The translations under genes and the position numbers were made by a program. From Azorinus chamasolen (lineage: Eukaryota > Mollusca > Bivalvia > Cardiida > Solecurtidae), in the NCBI GenBank assembly GCA_963576725.1, contig OY755240.1, forward strand, positions 98,304,316 to 98,368,315: 64,000 nt of DNA, given 5' to 3'. Below are positions 45,860 to 58,940 of the stretch, in pieces (position 1 is the first letter of the stretch; every line of letters starts with the position of its first letter). The notes under the pieces were generated by a model, which was given only the letters and a program-made list of their open reading frames with translations, searched no databases and was not told the origin of the DNA.

Positions 45860-46059
45860 NNNNNNNNNNNNNNNNNNNNNNNNNNNNNNNNNNNNNNNNN
45901 NNNNNNNNNNNNNNNNNNNNNNNNNNNNNNNNNNNNNNNNNNNNNNNNNNNNNNNNNNNNNNNNNNNNNNNNNNNNNNNNNNNNNNNNNNNNNNNNNNNN
46001 NNNNNNNNNNNNNNNNNNNNNNNNNNNNNNNNNNNNNNNNNNNNNNNNNNNNNNNNNNN
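45860..46059. other. assembly gap, 200 N
   Basis: Exactly 200 N, a conventional placeholder. The true distance and the relative orientation of the two sides are not shown by the sequence. Confidence 0.99.
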
Positions 46060-46290
46060 TCTATGCCTTAGCAAACAGAGTAGACCCAGATAGACGGCTT
46101 CCACACTGTTTGTTTGTTTGACCCTTTACTCCATAAATACGTCTTTCTACGCCTTAGCAAACAGAGTAGACCCAGATAGACGGCTTCCACACTGTTTGTT
46201 TGTTTAAACCTTTACTCCATAAATACGTCTTTCTATGCCTTAGCAAACAGAGTAGACACAGACGGCTTCTAGAGGAGCCATCATATCAGG
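46060..46290 (+). repeat. 86-bp tandem repeat
   Basis: 'tctaygccttagcaaacag' starts at 46,060, 46,146 and 46,232, giving an exact 86-bp period. The third unit is truncated. Relics are at 27,696-27,950 in the opposite orientation. Confidence 0.92.
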
Positions 46291-46316
46291 GTCTGTTCTG
46301 TTTGCTTATAATATAT

Positions 46317-47399
<1,083 letters not shown>

Positions 47400-47591
47400 A
47401 ATATAATGCTGTTCTACTGTCGGGAGTGTGGGTGTGTGACTCCACACTCGTCATCAAGATATCTGAACTTTTCGATTTATATGTCGCGCGGAAATGGGCG
47501 CATGCGCAGACACTCAGGAAGTGACACATAGACGCTGAAAGATGGCCGCCGTCCAAGTTCTCACACACGCGGATTTTGAGCCGACCTAGAG
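47400..47591 (+). promoter_or_regulatory. candidate promoter and 5' non-coding exon of the SET-domain gene
   Basis: Locally CpG-rich, with GCGCATGCGC (47,498-47,507, NRF1-type site) and AAAGATGGCCGCC (47,538-47,550, YY1-type site that often overlaps transcription starts). An ATG at 47,542 opens a 15-codon frame ending in TAG at 47,587-47,589, then a splice donor GAG|GTAATA at 47,592. If spliced to 58,836, this would be a 5' UTR exon carrying a short upstream ORF. The start site and the link to the gene 11 kb away are inferred; it could belong to another gene. Confidence 0.4.
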
Positions 47592-50500
47592 GTAATATTG
47601 CGTTTAGAAATGGCAGGACCAGTTTCTGCAGTGGGTTTAATGAAGGTAAAATCATTTCCATATTGAGAACAGTGTATAGCATATGCAGACGTACACGAGT
47701 TGGGAGCTTTAATGAACTATATCGATGTCTACATGCATTCCGGGTTTTTGAAACTAGCGAATATTTCGTCAAAATAGGCAAATTGATGCCGCTGTCGTAA
47801 AAACAGTTCCACTGTAGGCTTTACAGTAGATAAGCTTTATTAAATATAATTTGACACATTATGGTGAAGTTTATTGTTGTGTGCTTCAACTTGACTCGTC
47901 TGCTAGTCAAAATAAATACGGAGCTATGATTTATACCTACTATCGGTGTATTCAGAAAAAAAACTCCATATATAGCTGACGTGACTTCATTTACTTACAG
48001 ACGTATATAAATTTAATACTAAATTACTAAAGGGGTAGAATTAAATTTGCAGGTCCCTAGAGTATTGATATTATTTGTTTTAGTTTGGTTGCAATGTATC
48101 CACTATAAATGTTTGATCAACGTGTGCTTGTTTGAATTTTCTAGTTACAAAATAGGCAGATTAATAGGGGCTCCGGGGCTCTAGCCCCCGAAATGGTAAC
48201 ATATAATTGACAACTTTTGATGGGGACCGCAAAGTAAAGCCTTAAGGCGTTCCAACTAAAGTACTTGACAAATAGATTCTAGAGTCTACTGTTGTTTTGT
48301 TAAAATGGAATTGTTAAAAAAAAAAAAGTTTGAAAAGCAGTGTTTTCTCCAGCTTTTGCACACAGGGGGCCCTAGAGGGGCCCAATGGTAAACAAATGTA
48401 GTTTAGGGAGCCCTTCTCCTAGAGGGCCTTTATAAAACTTAGTTCAATTTCATAACTTGGAAATAATAATTCTTTACTTAGGTAAGATCTATACTGTTTT
48501 GAAGTTGACTGGACCGGTCTCCATGGTTTTCAATCGCCATACAGTGTTTTGACTTGTTTAACCATATAGTGTGTTTCATGTTTGTAGTGTTTTAGTTAGA
48601 GTTCTAAAAAGGGAAACCCATGCGCCCTGCGCCATAGTCCATAAAAATAAAAAATGTCACATAGAATTTCCAACTGATGCGCCCAGCGTCTCGTCGATTT
48701 TTCAAATGCAAAAAATGTTCAGTATGCTAGATGGCTGTATAGTCTATCTTTAAACAAGTCAACTATTATGTATTTCTGTTGGATCTAAAGGTCTTTTTTC
48801 AAAAGAAATTAGCTGTACGTTACGGAATTCTACCTTGAAATTTACCCTAAATATATCGTAACTTCTTGCCGATACTGACATTTTTTTGTGCGAAAATAAC
48901 AAAGTATTCCGATTTTATCCTCAAACACAACAGCTTGGACGCTTATAACACAACAACGGTCGCAGTTGCTAGACGCACATTGCCGAAAAAGCCATTTGTA
49001 AAGCGCTTTCGAGACACTGAGATTATCGTCGGTTCCTACGCTTTAAAAAGAAACTTTATAAGAAAAAAATGTATTTTAATGCCACCGAAGAAACAGAAAT
49101 CGCTAATACATGACAGCAGATGGATAAAGACAGCACTTAATAAGTGGTTTCAGTCGAGGCCGATGCGTGTAGCCAAACGGGTAACTGAAGTTCAATACGT
49201 GATTCATGCACATATGTACGTGAATGGGAACACTGATGGGTGCATACTTTGTTATAAAATATTATATCTACTATTCAATTAGATATGCCTGACAGCTTCA
49301 AAATAGTTATTCAGGCATAATATACCTATTTAAGTTCTAAATCTTACTTATGAATAAAGGTATGTAAAAAAAGTCAATTTTTATTGAAATCCAAGCGTTT
49401 TGAAATAAAATTTTCAAAATGTCACATAGATTTTTGAAATGTCACATAAAAATTTATATATGATGTGCCATGGTCTCATAGGAAAAAAATCTTTCCTGGT
49501 CACTCACTGGAATAGAAAAAGGGCAGGGTGCAAACTCTCTGGAAAAGAGCATTTTTAACATAAAAGTTTTAAAAAGTCAATTTATACCCCTATAACTGTC
49601 TTTAAAATGCAATAATGCCTTTTTGTTTAAAAAGAAACTATGCAAAACATTTTATACTGTGCTCTAAACGGTTTAACTGTCAAAATAAGCAATTTTGTAA
49701 GTTAGTTTTTGGAACTGGAAGGGCAGCAGGGAGGAGCAAAAAGGGTGGAGCACCCTGCTAAAACGCACTAGCTAAAACACTATGTTTGAATTGTCAGAGC
49801 ATTGCGGTGATGCTTAAACGCTCACCACTGTTACATTTTAGCCAAATGTAGATTCGTGTGCTTATTCTGAAGTTGCATACTACTGACACCAGACTGGATT
49901 TAATACTTTACACATTGAAAAAAAACATAATTTTTGTGTCATAGTTGTAATTCAATGAGTGTTTGAATTGTTCGTCTGTATCAAGTGTGCTAACATGGTA
50001 AAGATTAGCGTGCTAACATGGTAAAGCTACTTTCGCTTCAGTGAGACTTTTTGCACGAGTCTGTGTCGGAAAATGTCACTGCGACATTTTGTTCAGGCTT
50101 TTCAATAAAACTTTGGGTACTTTTATTTTGAGATTAAACTACATCTACTGACCATGTGTTTCTGTTTTGTTTCATGTTAGGGTTTTCCCCAGGCCATTTA
50201 GGCGCTGGGGTACCACAGCGCCTTAATTTCGGAACCTCGCGATCCATTTCCCCAGCGCCTTCAATTCTCGTTTGCGCTAATAGAATCCGAGACCGCAGCG
50301 CCTTAAATATCCCACAGTCACCAGTTAGACACTGCATTTTGTTACTGCTACTGATTAGTGTTTCCCCTATGCCTCAATGAAATCCTGCTGGGCAGACATG
50401 CCCTTATAAAAACAATATCCGTTGGCATCCGACAATTTGGATTGAATGTCCTGTCATGAATGACCGGTGTGTATTATGGTGTGCTGACCACTGCTGGAGT

Positions 50501-51184
50501 TATATAATGGACTGGGGCTCGATATATGTCTGTGTATTTCAGTAATTTACATGTTCGTGTACCTTCAACATGACGGATAAGGCGGGGTCATCTCATAATA
50601 AATCCATTGTTTAATCAGAGCAAATTTTGCCGACAGGTCGCCATTTGCATTAATGCAGTCATTATGCGTCAATCTAAAAATAGATTAGGAAACCCCTAAG
50701 TGCATGTGGTTGAAATACAAAAACGAGGCGCCAACTTCAGCGCGACGAAGAATCAAAGTCCATCCAAATTATGATTGACAAAACGCGAATTTGACTGTTT
50801 TTAACGACAATTTTACCGGTATTTACTCACTACTACTTTTATAGCTCAGCATTTTGTTTTAAGAATGTCTCTTTTCTACTAACAGATTTAGTAATTAGTT
50901 TGCTTGTTGTCTGTTGTCTACGATGTCTGTTTTAGAAAGATTAAACAATCCAGTCACTAATAAACTGTTCAAACATGATTTTAAAAGATGCACAGACTAA
51001 TGTTTTCAGTGTAATCTAATAGAATTCGCCAAAGAAAGAACATATCTTCCGTGAAATGAAGACCTTTGTTTTATCGAACTTGTAATCTTAAAGATTGACC
51101 AATCAAATGAAGTTATGCCGACACACCCCCAACCACCATCACAGAGTCGCGTGTCAACACGCGAGCTTAAGTTAGTGATAAATA
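47592..51184. other. non-coding stretch (possible intron 1, first part)
   Basis: No supported gene. Notable items: a GC-rich hairpin with GGGGCTCCGGGGCTCTAGCCCC near 48,168; an ORF of 138 codons at 48,866-49,282, basic in the middle (VKRFRDTEIIVG, RNFIRKKC) but matching no family I know; and repeated GCGCTGGGG/CAGCGCC words at 50,199-50,310. A 17-base word is directly repeated at 49,987-50,030 (GTGCTAACATGGTAAAG twice). Confidence 0.5.
48866..49282 (+). CDS. uncharacterised ORF, 138 codons, coding status doubtful
   Basis: The longest non-repetitive ORF in the right contig. The translation is lysine/arginine-rich (residues about 36-100) with several Trp and Tyr, no signal peptide and no recognised domain. 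There is no visible TATA box, and flanking sequence looks like decayed repeat ('tgtcacatag' words at 48,655 and 49,420). It could be a fragment of a mobile-element protein or chance. Confidence 0.15.
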   Translation: MPILTFFCAKITKYSDFILKHNSLDAYNTTTVAVARRTLPKKPFVKRFRDTEIIVGSYALKRNFIRKKCILMPPKKQKSLIHDSRWIKTALNKWFQSRPMRVAKRVTEVQYVIHAHMYVNGNTDGCILCYKILYLLFN

Positions 51185-51400
51185 CAGTAGGCGTTCAGTT
51201 TTCCGAGGTAATTTTACATGTATCTGAACATTTTTTGCCGTGAAAATGGGTCGGTTTTCTGAATTCTGAGGTTCCGGTTTTCTGAGACTTTATTTTGGTT
51301 AAAATAAGAAGGAACAAATTCGGGACCAGAGAGAAAGTTTGGTATTCCGAGGATTCCGGATTTCTGGGACTCCGGTTTTCCGAGTTTATATTGTATACGT
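51185..51400 (+). mobile_element. possible DNA-transposon relic with TTTTCCGAG words
   Basis: Begins TA|CAGTAGGCGTTCAG and repeats 'gttttccgag' / 'ggttttctga' five times, a layout like the subterminal repeats of Tc1/mariner-pogo elements. Only one convincing end is present. Confidence 0.35.
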
Positions 51401-51663
51401 TGTATGGATCCTCATAATACAGAATTTCAATGTTTTATGTTTTAAACACAGTTTGTTATGAATAACCTTCCCCTATAGAAATTACTTGGTTGATTGAAGA
51501 TCTATTCTAAACACCTGTATTGAATGATAGACTTTTTAGTGTTTGTTTGAGTCAACACAAATCAAGATTATGTTGACTCATAAAAATAGTAATCTCTTGT
51601 CAGAAAGAAATTTAAATTGATAAATTAAAAAACAAAGTTTTAGCAGGCTGATTATCTTTAGTA

Positions 51664-54049
51664 CAGTCGAACTTCGTTATCTCGAACTCGCTTATGTCGA
51701 AATCTCGGATATGTCGATATAATTTTCTGGTCCCGAAGTATTCCCTTCTTTATCTATATAGAAATATCACGTTTGTCTCGATATTTTATCTCGATTTTTT
51801 CTTATGTCGAAGTCAAATTTTTGGTCCCAAGTTCTCTATTTTTACACCTCATGTCTCGATATCACTGAGAAAAAAAATTAAAATCTAGAGAGAAATTATC
51901 GGTTTGCAAGTAAAAACTGTCAATATTCACACCTTGCAACCACAGGGTCGGGAGATGAAACAACATCGGTATTAACTTGACCGTGACCGTGTCTCACTCT
52001 TAATTACAGGCAATTAAAGAATCAGTATCATCAAACACTGTTTGTTTTCTTTAAACACGGCGACACTTTTGCATAACTAACCTTACAGTGCATAAAATTA
52101 AAATATCCCATAGTAGTTCGAATAATCCATAAACGCAAACAGTCTACACCAATATGGAGATAGGCCCGGTATAAAACTCGGGGGATCGGCTATTGACTAA
52201 CATTTGCGAACAGTTTGGATCAAGATCAGACGCCGCGTAACGCAGCGTCTGATCTGGATCCAAACAGTTGGTAGTCATTTTAAACTTTCTTTAACTCTTC
52301 AATGCCTACCGATTTCATATACTTTTCATGTATAAGCGTTTCTTACGGTTACCGTTATACATGTACATGTAGATTGCAAATGGCTGCTTGGGCATCATCG
52401 GTAACCGGTAAATTTGTCGATCTCACTCTACCTCTCGAATCTCGAAACTCGCTTATCTCGATATATTTCAGTGTTTTATCTACAATTTTAGAACTGTGCT
52501 TCCCTGGACTCACCAAGAGATGAAACCTTGCATCCCAACCAATTTTTGTGCATCCCAGTATATTTTTTAGTATTTACTTTGAAATTGAAATGAAATATTA
52601 ATAACGACAAAACTTCAAACTGTTATTTCTTTATAATGCTACCCTAAGTTGAACAAAGCCACTATGTAAACAATGAGAATAGCTGGTAGCACCTGCTATC
52701 ATAAATGTTAGTAATAGTGAGTGGAATGATTTATTGAGACTGCATGTAAGATGTAGTCTCAATATTTCAATTCATTAGTTACTTATCATATTAACTCATA
52801 AAGTCTCCCTTTGTAAACTGTTTTCTGATCACTTCAACTGAGTGGTTTTTTTTCTCACTTTTGTGGGAAGGGGGTCAGTGCCCATTGGAGGGGAAATTAC
52901 GTGTAAACTGGCTATTGGGGGAATTTTCATTTGCTACTCAGTACTGTACCATCATGTAAATGAAAAACATCAATTAAAATGAAAGTTTATATCTAACTCG
53001 CTGTTCATTTTTGAATTGTAAAATATCATTAACTATTTACAGATAAAATATCCAGTTTCGTTATCTAGAAATCAAGCCCAACATCATGAACAATAAGAGA
53101 AGTTTTGATGAAAATTTTGCTAGAGTAAATGACTGCTGTTCCAAAATTAGACCAAATCTTTATTTAATGAAAATTTGGTCCAGTTTGACCTCCCACTCAG
53201 CACATTTGGTGGGTTGTATAAAATGATGTGTAAATTACAGTAGATCTACAGTTGATAATTTACTTAGACTTAAACGTTTGAAAACTCATTGAGTTAGACC
53301 AAACATATTTTGGGTCCAATAGGGATCATTTTTTTCTAACAGTATCACGATTTAAGTTGAAATATCTGTTAGAAATTAATCGACATTCATCTAGTGAATT
53401 TTCTGGCATTGAAACTGCAGCCGATTTATGTCAGAACCCTCAAATTCATAAGAGTCGGCAGTACGTTGCCTTGATATCGCTTCCGCCGTAACTGCCACAG
53501 CCGACTTTTATCTATTATAAATATAAAATTGATTCTTGTCCAGTTAATAATATCTGTTAAAACAAAACATCAATCTTGTTTGACAAACGGGCAGACCGCT
53601 GGCAGTCTTTTTATCTTCTTAATAACTTTTTCGCATTCTGCGGCAACATGATAGCGTAATATTTACCATTGCACCGGTAGTTGAAGAGTATCCGTTATGC
53701 ACCGGTTGCGTCACAGTTGAAGTGTATCCGTTATGTAACATTTACGATAATCAATAATTACGCGCACCGGTAACCTGACCCAATTACCGATTAAGACTGT
53801 TTATACGTTGCGAGTAACCCACAGGCAATCCAATCGGGTTTTGATCCCAAACTATTATTTGCGATCTTAAACAAAATCTTGATTTTCAAAACGCAGCAAC
53901 ATGAAAATTGCTGCGTCCATGGGATGGACATCTTTCGATTTTTTGCGTCCACGGGGACGACTCTGCGTCCAGGACGCAGGATGCAGGGGTAAATAAAACA
54001 CTGATATTTATTACAGTCCCCTGGACTTCGAGATAACGAAGTTCGACTG
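51664..54049. mobile_element. pogo/Tigger-like DNA transposon, non-autonomous (2,386 bp)
   Basis: Perfect 23-bp terminal inverted repeats starting CAGTCGAACTTCG (51,664-51,686 and 54,027-54,049) are flanked by TA on both sides (51,662-51,663; 54,050-54,051), as expected for Tc1/mariner-superfamily insertion. Subterminal 'atctcgaa' / 'tatgtcga' words are typical of pogo/Tigger ends. No transposase frame is visible. A second cluster of such words at 52,425-52,480 suggests internal rearrangement or a nested copy. Confidence 0.8.
52205..52270. repeat. palindromic bivalve-type element (AACAGTTTGGATC...AGACGC)
   Basis: Arms 'cgaacagtttggatcaagat' and its near-complement 'gatctggatccaaacagttg' flank AGACGCCGCG/CAGCGTCT around TAACG. 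A diverged second copy is at 59,690-59,790. It lies inside the pogo-like element. Confidence 0.75.
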
Positions 54050-54051
54050 TA

Positions 54052-54690
54052 CATCATTGAAATAATGCTTTAAAGTCACTCAGGGAACACCATTTATTCA
54101 TTAAAACTTTAAAAATATTGACACGCGGCAGGGCGTAACACCCCCTTCTGCACCGTGTCGTCCCCCTGCCCCAGTGCCTTCCATTTTTTCTGGGGGAAAA
54201 CCCTGCATGTTTATAAAATTCAGGGCTTTTTCTCAGTATTTTGGGAACATGACCTGTACCATAGAATTGGGAATTTTCACAAAATTGGGATTTTTTTTTA
54301 GAAGTTTCGAAACACTTTTTTTGAATTTGACACCGTCATATGGTGTTCTATTTCACTCAAAGAATACACAGTTACCTTGTGGAGCTCAAAAATGGTCAAT
54401 TAGATGACATATGAACTCTTTGCACTTCTTTATTGCATGTTGGTCTTTTGATTGGGAATTTTTCCCTTCAAATTGAAAAAAACACATACTTTTTGCCATT
54501 GGGAATATAGCCTTGTACATGTAACAGCTGTAAAATTGGCTGAAAAAAGCCCTGAAAGTCAATATTTTCAACTTGATCACTGCACTGTCTGCTATACATG
54601 TATATTTCAGTTGCTGCCTAGAGGGGTATCAATTGTAATTTTTTCCCGGGCAATCAATTGCCGGGCCAATATAAGGCTCCAAATGCAGAA
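54052..54690. other. no gene seen; decayed repeat likely
   Basis: C-rich 'cgtcccccctgcccc'-type text at 54,120-54,210 followed by AT-rich sequence with several weak ORFs. Not recognised. Confidence 0.4.
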
Positions 54691-56650
54691 TTTCGGTAGT
54701 TTTTATGCCCCCCTTTTAAAAAGGGGGGGCATATAGATTTACCCTTGTCCGTCCGTCCTTCCGTCCGTCGGATTTTTGTGTCGGGCGTAACTCCAAAAGT
54801 ATTACTACTACAGAGATGAAACTTTACAAATACATTAATCAGCATGTGAACCTGTGCACCTCCTATTTTTGGTAAAGTTTCGATTTATTTTGACGGAGTT
54901 ATTGCCCCTTTTATCACTATTTTGGACTTGTGTCGCGCATAACTCAAAAAGTTCTACTACTAGAGTGATGAGACTTTACAAATATGTTACTCATCATATG
55001 AACTTGCGCACCTCCATATTTTGGACCAGTTTCGATTTATTTTGGCGGAGTTATTGCCCTTTTTCGGCCTATTATTGCCCCTTTTCTCACTGTTTTGGAC
55101 TTGTGTCGCGAGTAACTCAAAAATTTCAACTACTAGAGTGATGAAACTTTACAAATACAATAATCAGCATGTGAACATGCGCACCTCCATATTTTGTTTC
55201 ATTTTCTATTGATTTTGACGGAGTTATTGCCCCTTTTATCACTATTTTTGACTTGTGTCGCGCATAACTCAAAAAGTTCTACTACTAGAGTGATGAAATT
55301 TTACAAATATGTTACTCATCATATGAACTTGGGAACCTCCATATTTTGGACCAGTTCCGATTGATTTTAGTGGAGTTATTGCCCTTTTTCGGCCTATTAT
55401 TGCCCCTTTTCTCACTGTTTTGGACTTGTGTCGCACGTAACTCAAAAAATTCTACTACTAAAGTGATGAAACTTTACAAATACAATAATCAGCATGTGGA
55501 CTTGCACACCTCCATATTTTGGTCCAGTTTCGATTGATTTTGGCAGAGTTATTGCCCTTTTTCGGCATATTATTGCCTCTTTTCTCGCTTATTTGGACTT
55601 GTATCGCGCATAACAAATAAAAATCTACTACTAGAGTGATGAAACTTTACAGACATGTAAATCATCATACGAACTTGGGCACCTCTATATTTTGTGCCAG
55701 TTCCAATTGATTTTGGCAGAGTTATTTCCCTTTTTGGGCCTATTTTGGACTTATGTCATGCATAACTCAAAAAGTTGTACTACCACAGTGATGTAACTTC
55801 ACCAATATGTTTATCATCTTATGAACTTGTGCACCGTCATATTTTGGACCAGTTCCGATTGATTTTGGCGGAGTTATTGCCCTTTTTCATCCATTTTTGG
55901 ACTTGTGTAGCGCAGAACTCAAAAAATGGTACTACTACAGTGATGAAATTTTACAAATATGTTTATCATCATACAAACTGGCACACCCCCATATTTTGGT
56001 CCAGTTCCGATTAATTTTGGTGGAGTTATTGCCTTTTTTTGGCCTATTTTGTATTGTGTTGCTCGTAACTCGAAAAGTTCTACTCTTACAGTGATGTAAC
56101 TTTACATATATGTTCATCATCAAACAGACTTGTGCACCTCCATATGTTGATCCAGTTTTGACTGATTTTGGCGAAGTTATTGCCCTTTTTTCGGCCTATT
56201 TTGGACTTGTGTTGTACTACTACAGTATTGAAAACTTTACATATATGTTTATCATCATACAAAATCTTATTTTGAAATCTTACATGAATTCTTAGCTTTG
56301 AATTGTTTCTTTGTTTTCGGGTCAAGGTCACTTTCCAAAAATATGAAAAAAAGGTTTTTGGTTGAGTAAAAGATTTGGATAGTTTGATTTTGATCAAACT
56401 TTGTATTTAGTAAGCTTATGTGCAGACCTAGCTTGGAATTGTACTTCAGAGTTCTCCGGTTAAGGTCAAGATGCCATTAGGGGGGCATCTGTGTCCATTG
56501 GACACAATTTGGTCAATAACTTAAAGTTTCGTTAGACTGATTTTGACCAAACTTTGTAATTCAAATTGAGCAAGCTTATGTGAATACCTAGCAAGGTTAC
56601 ACACTGCCAAGGGGGGCACCTGTGTTAATTGGACACACATCTAGTTTCAG
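54691..56650. mobile_element. GGGGGGGCATATAG-type element with ~150-173-bp tandem core
   Basis: Starts with the hairpin ATGCCCCCCTTTT/AAAAAGGGGGGGCAT and a CGTCCGTCC box. Then 'actactagagtgatgaaactttac' type units repeat about ten times (near 54,803, 54,954, 55,130, 55,283, 55,455, 55,627, 55,780, 55,940, 56,085, 56,215). The end has 'ggggggcatctgtgtccattggacaca' words. It is a common bivalve repeat type (from my knowledge of such genomes). The overlapping 60-100-codon ORFs follow the repeat and are not genes. Confidence 0.75.
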
Positions 56651-56783
56651 TTTTTTTAACACAAATATTTATCGTGTGATCCTTAGGCACGTAGCTTCTT
56701 ATCATTTATTCCATGAAAGCCAATCCTTTTTAAAACATCTTGGGGAAAATACATGGTCGAATTTGATATATATGTATTCATTT

Positions 56784-57141
56784 TTAGCTCACCTGAGCAC
56801 TTTGTGCTCAATGTGAGCTTTTGTGATACCCCTGTGTCCGTGGTCCGTCTGTCTGTCCGTCAACAATTTCAAACGACTTCTTCTCTTAAACCACTGGCCC
56901 AATTGTAACCAAACTTGGTCAGATACATAATATAGCTTGGGGCTTCAAAAGTTGTTCAAAATGTTGTCAGTGTCATGTCCTTTGTGAAATTTAGGTCATG
57001 CATGAATATAGGTCATATCTGGTCATAAATGAGGTCAGTAGGTCAAAGCACAGAAAAGCTTTAAGAAACTTCAATGGCCATATTTAGATCTTGGAACTTT
57101 GTATTCAGGTGAGCGCCTTTAGAGCCCCTGGGCTCTTGTTA
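56784..57141 (+). mobile_element. AGCTCACCTGAGC-type element
   Basis: Begins TTTTTAGCTCACCTGAGCAC with a TTTGTGCTCAATGTGAGC complement (a foldback head), followed by 'gtccgtctgtctgtccgtc', and ends 'aggtgagcgcctttagagcc' plus a CCTGGGCTCTTGTT tail. This head and tail pattern is frequent in heterodont bivalve genomes. A second element starts at 63,231. Confidence 0.82.
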
Positions 57142-58835
57142 TGTGATACCGATATTTTATAACTGGTCCCGGATTTTACCTACATTACCCCATTATGCTA
57201 ATACTAGAACCTTAGATTTCATTGCACCAAGCGTGTGGACGACCAATGAAGAACAATCTCAAGTTTCTTTTTGTGTTTATTATTAGAACTTTATGCAGCT
57301 ATATATAGGAATCTTGCGGAATTCCAAAATAGGTCCTTTTGTAACCGTTATAAATTTGGATTGCCCAATGAAAACAACAATGGTCATTCATTACCGTGAG
57401 TAAGCATGCAAACTTGTGTGTTCTTCTTGATTTTAGTGTGCTAAAAAGTACAAGGGCACGGGCTGGAGAAAACACTGGAAAAGTGTAATTTTTCACACTT
57501 GTTCAAGCATTGAAATTATATACAGTGGAGATCCAATATATCACGTAAGGGTGCCATGATACGCTCACCTCACAATACGATATGTATCGCAATACAGCTG
57601 TCACGATACAAAACGTATCGCAATACACTGGAATGTATATATATATATATGCTAAAACTTGCTTTCATTAATAAGGTGTTCTAAGTATAAGCTATATACA
57701 TGTATGCTTCCTTTTAATGTAAAATGTCAGTAAAGTGATGATGAAGAATTATAGGGGAATCTATAAATGAAAATGCAATTTCAAATTGCAAATTTGCTTT
57801 TCTGATCACTTTTGGGAACTTTTAAATTCTTAATAAGAAAATATTGTTTGAATCCAAAACATGAGCCATAATGACAAATTTACGCTAGCAATGAAAAAAA
57901 ACCCAGTGAAATGGCTTCGCGATAAATTGAGAAGTGATCTTGATTTTCTAACCAGCTTACAAGATGGGGTCAAATCATTGCTAATTGAACAGTTTCAAAA
58001 TATGATTCAGTAATTTTATTTCCTTCATAGATCTATGTCTATTATACATGTATTTGGCGTTTTCTAGCTTCTACAGTATTATTTTCCCTCATATTTGCTT
58101 TGATTCTGTATGTTTCTCACAGTTTTATGGCCCGACATCCTGCTTAAAACATAATGTTAGCCATGTTTGTTTGGAAAAAATCACCACTAAATCACATGTG
58201 CAAAACATGTGACTATGTCGAAAGTCGGTGTTTTATTGGTTGATTAGTAGTAACTGAAAGAATATTGTAATCTGTTTACAGTTAACAAGTTTATTATTTT
58301 TCTTTGAGAAATTATTTAACTTTTTTGGAGACATGGACCTAAGTACCTAGTTATCTGGTACGAATCGCAGTACAGGTTGGTGGCCGAACTGCGGTAGATA
58401 TGGCTTAGTTGATGTGATAGTTATTAGGCAATCGGGTTTGTTTGCCAATTATGGATTAAAATGTGTGAACTTTGACATGAACATAACTCAGTATTATTTT
58501 CTTGTTCATGCATCACGTCTAGAGCTATAACGGTCATGGCCATTCCAAGGTTGACATGGTAGGCGGGGCTAAGCCTGTGACACAGTAGCTCTTTGTGTGC
58601 ACCTGTTCTTACATAATTTCCATGGGACTTTAAGAAAACAAAAGCAACATGCTGGGCACGTGTATTTCTCCTTATCAAGAAGTTATATGTTTGGTCAGAC
58701 ATACCTACCTGTGATAGGGAGGTTTACCATAAAAATAACCCCTATTTCTTTTGTGATCAGTAGGGCAAAGGTCAAGGTCATTGAGTGGGGCGGGGGCAAA
58801 CATGTTTTATAAACATCTTGTTTGTTTATTTTTAG
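57142..58835. other. non-coding (possible end of intron 1), decayed repeats
   Basis: A cluster of 'cgatac'/'gtatcg' words at 57,540-57,630 and a (TA)n run near 57,635 are the only structure. Minus-strand ORF 58,424-58,702 has no recognised domain. Confidence 0.5.
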
Positions 58836-58940
58836 AAATGGAGAGGAGGAGGAGTTCCAGGAAAAAGAAACTGGACGGAACATTAGAACCAGAAGATAAT
58901 AAGAAATATTTTGAAGCAAGGGTGGTGAATGATGTCATTG
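58836..58940 (+). CDS. SET-domain lysine methyltransferase (KMT5A-like), exon with proposed start codon
   Basis: Exon bounded by acceptor 'tttttag' and donor G|GTATGT. ATG at 58,838 (purine at -3, G at +4) gives MERRRSSRKKK, a basic N-terminus, then LEPEDNKKYFEARVVNDVIG. The exon ends in the first base of a Gly codon completed by the next exon. In KMT5A-type proteins this region directly precedes the SET domain and its basic residues are suited to chromatin or nuclear targeting (inference). The ATG two bases after the acceptor, together with the possible non-coding exon at 47.5 kb, is why I place the start here; an upstream coding exon cannot be excluded. Confidence 0.7.

Noticed and set aside
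54852..56300. Serial 60-100-codon ORFs (LLPLFSLFWTCVA repeats)
   Set aside because: They follow the ~150-173-bp tandem unit of a mobile element and appear in different frames.
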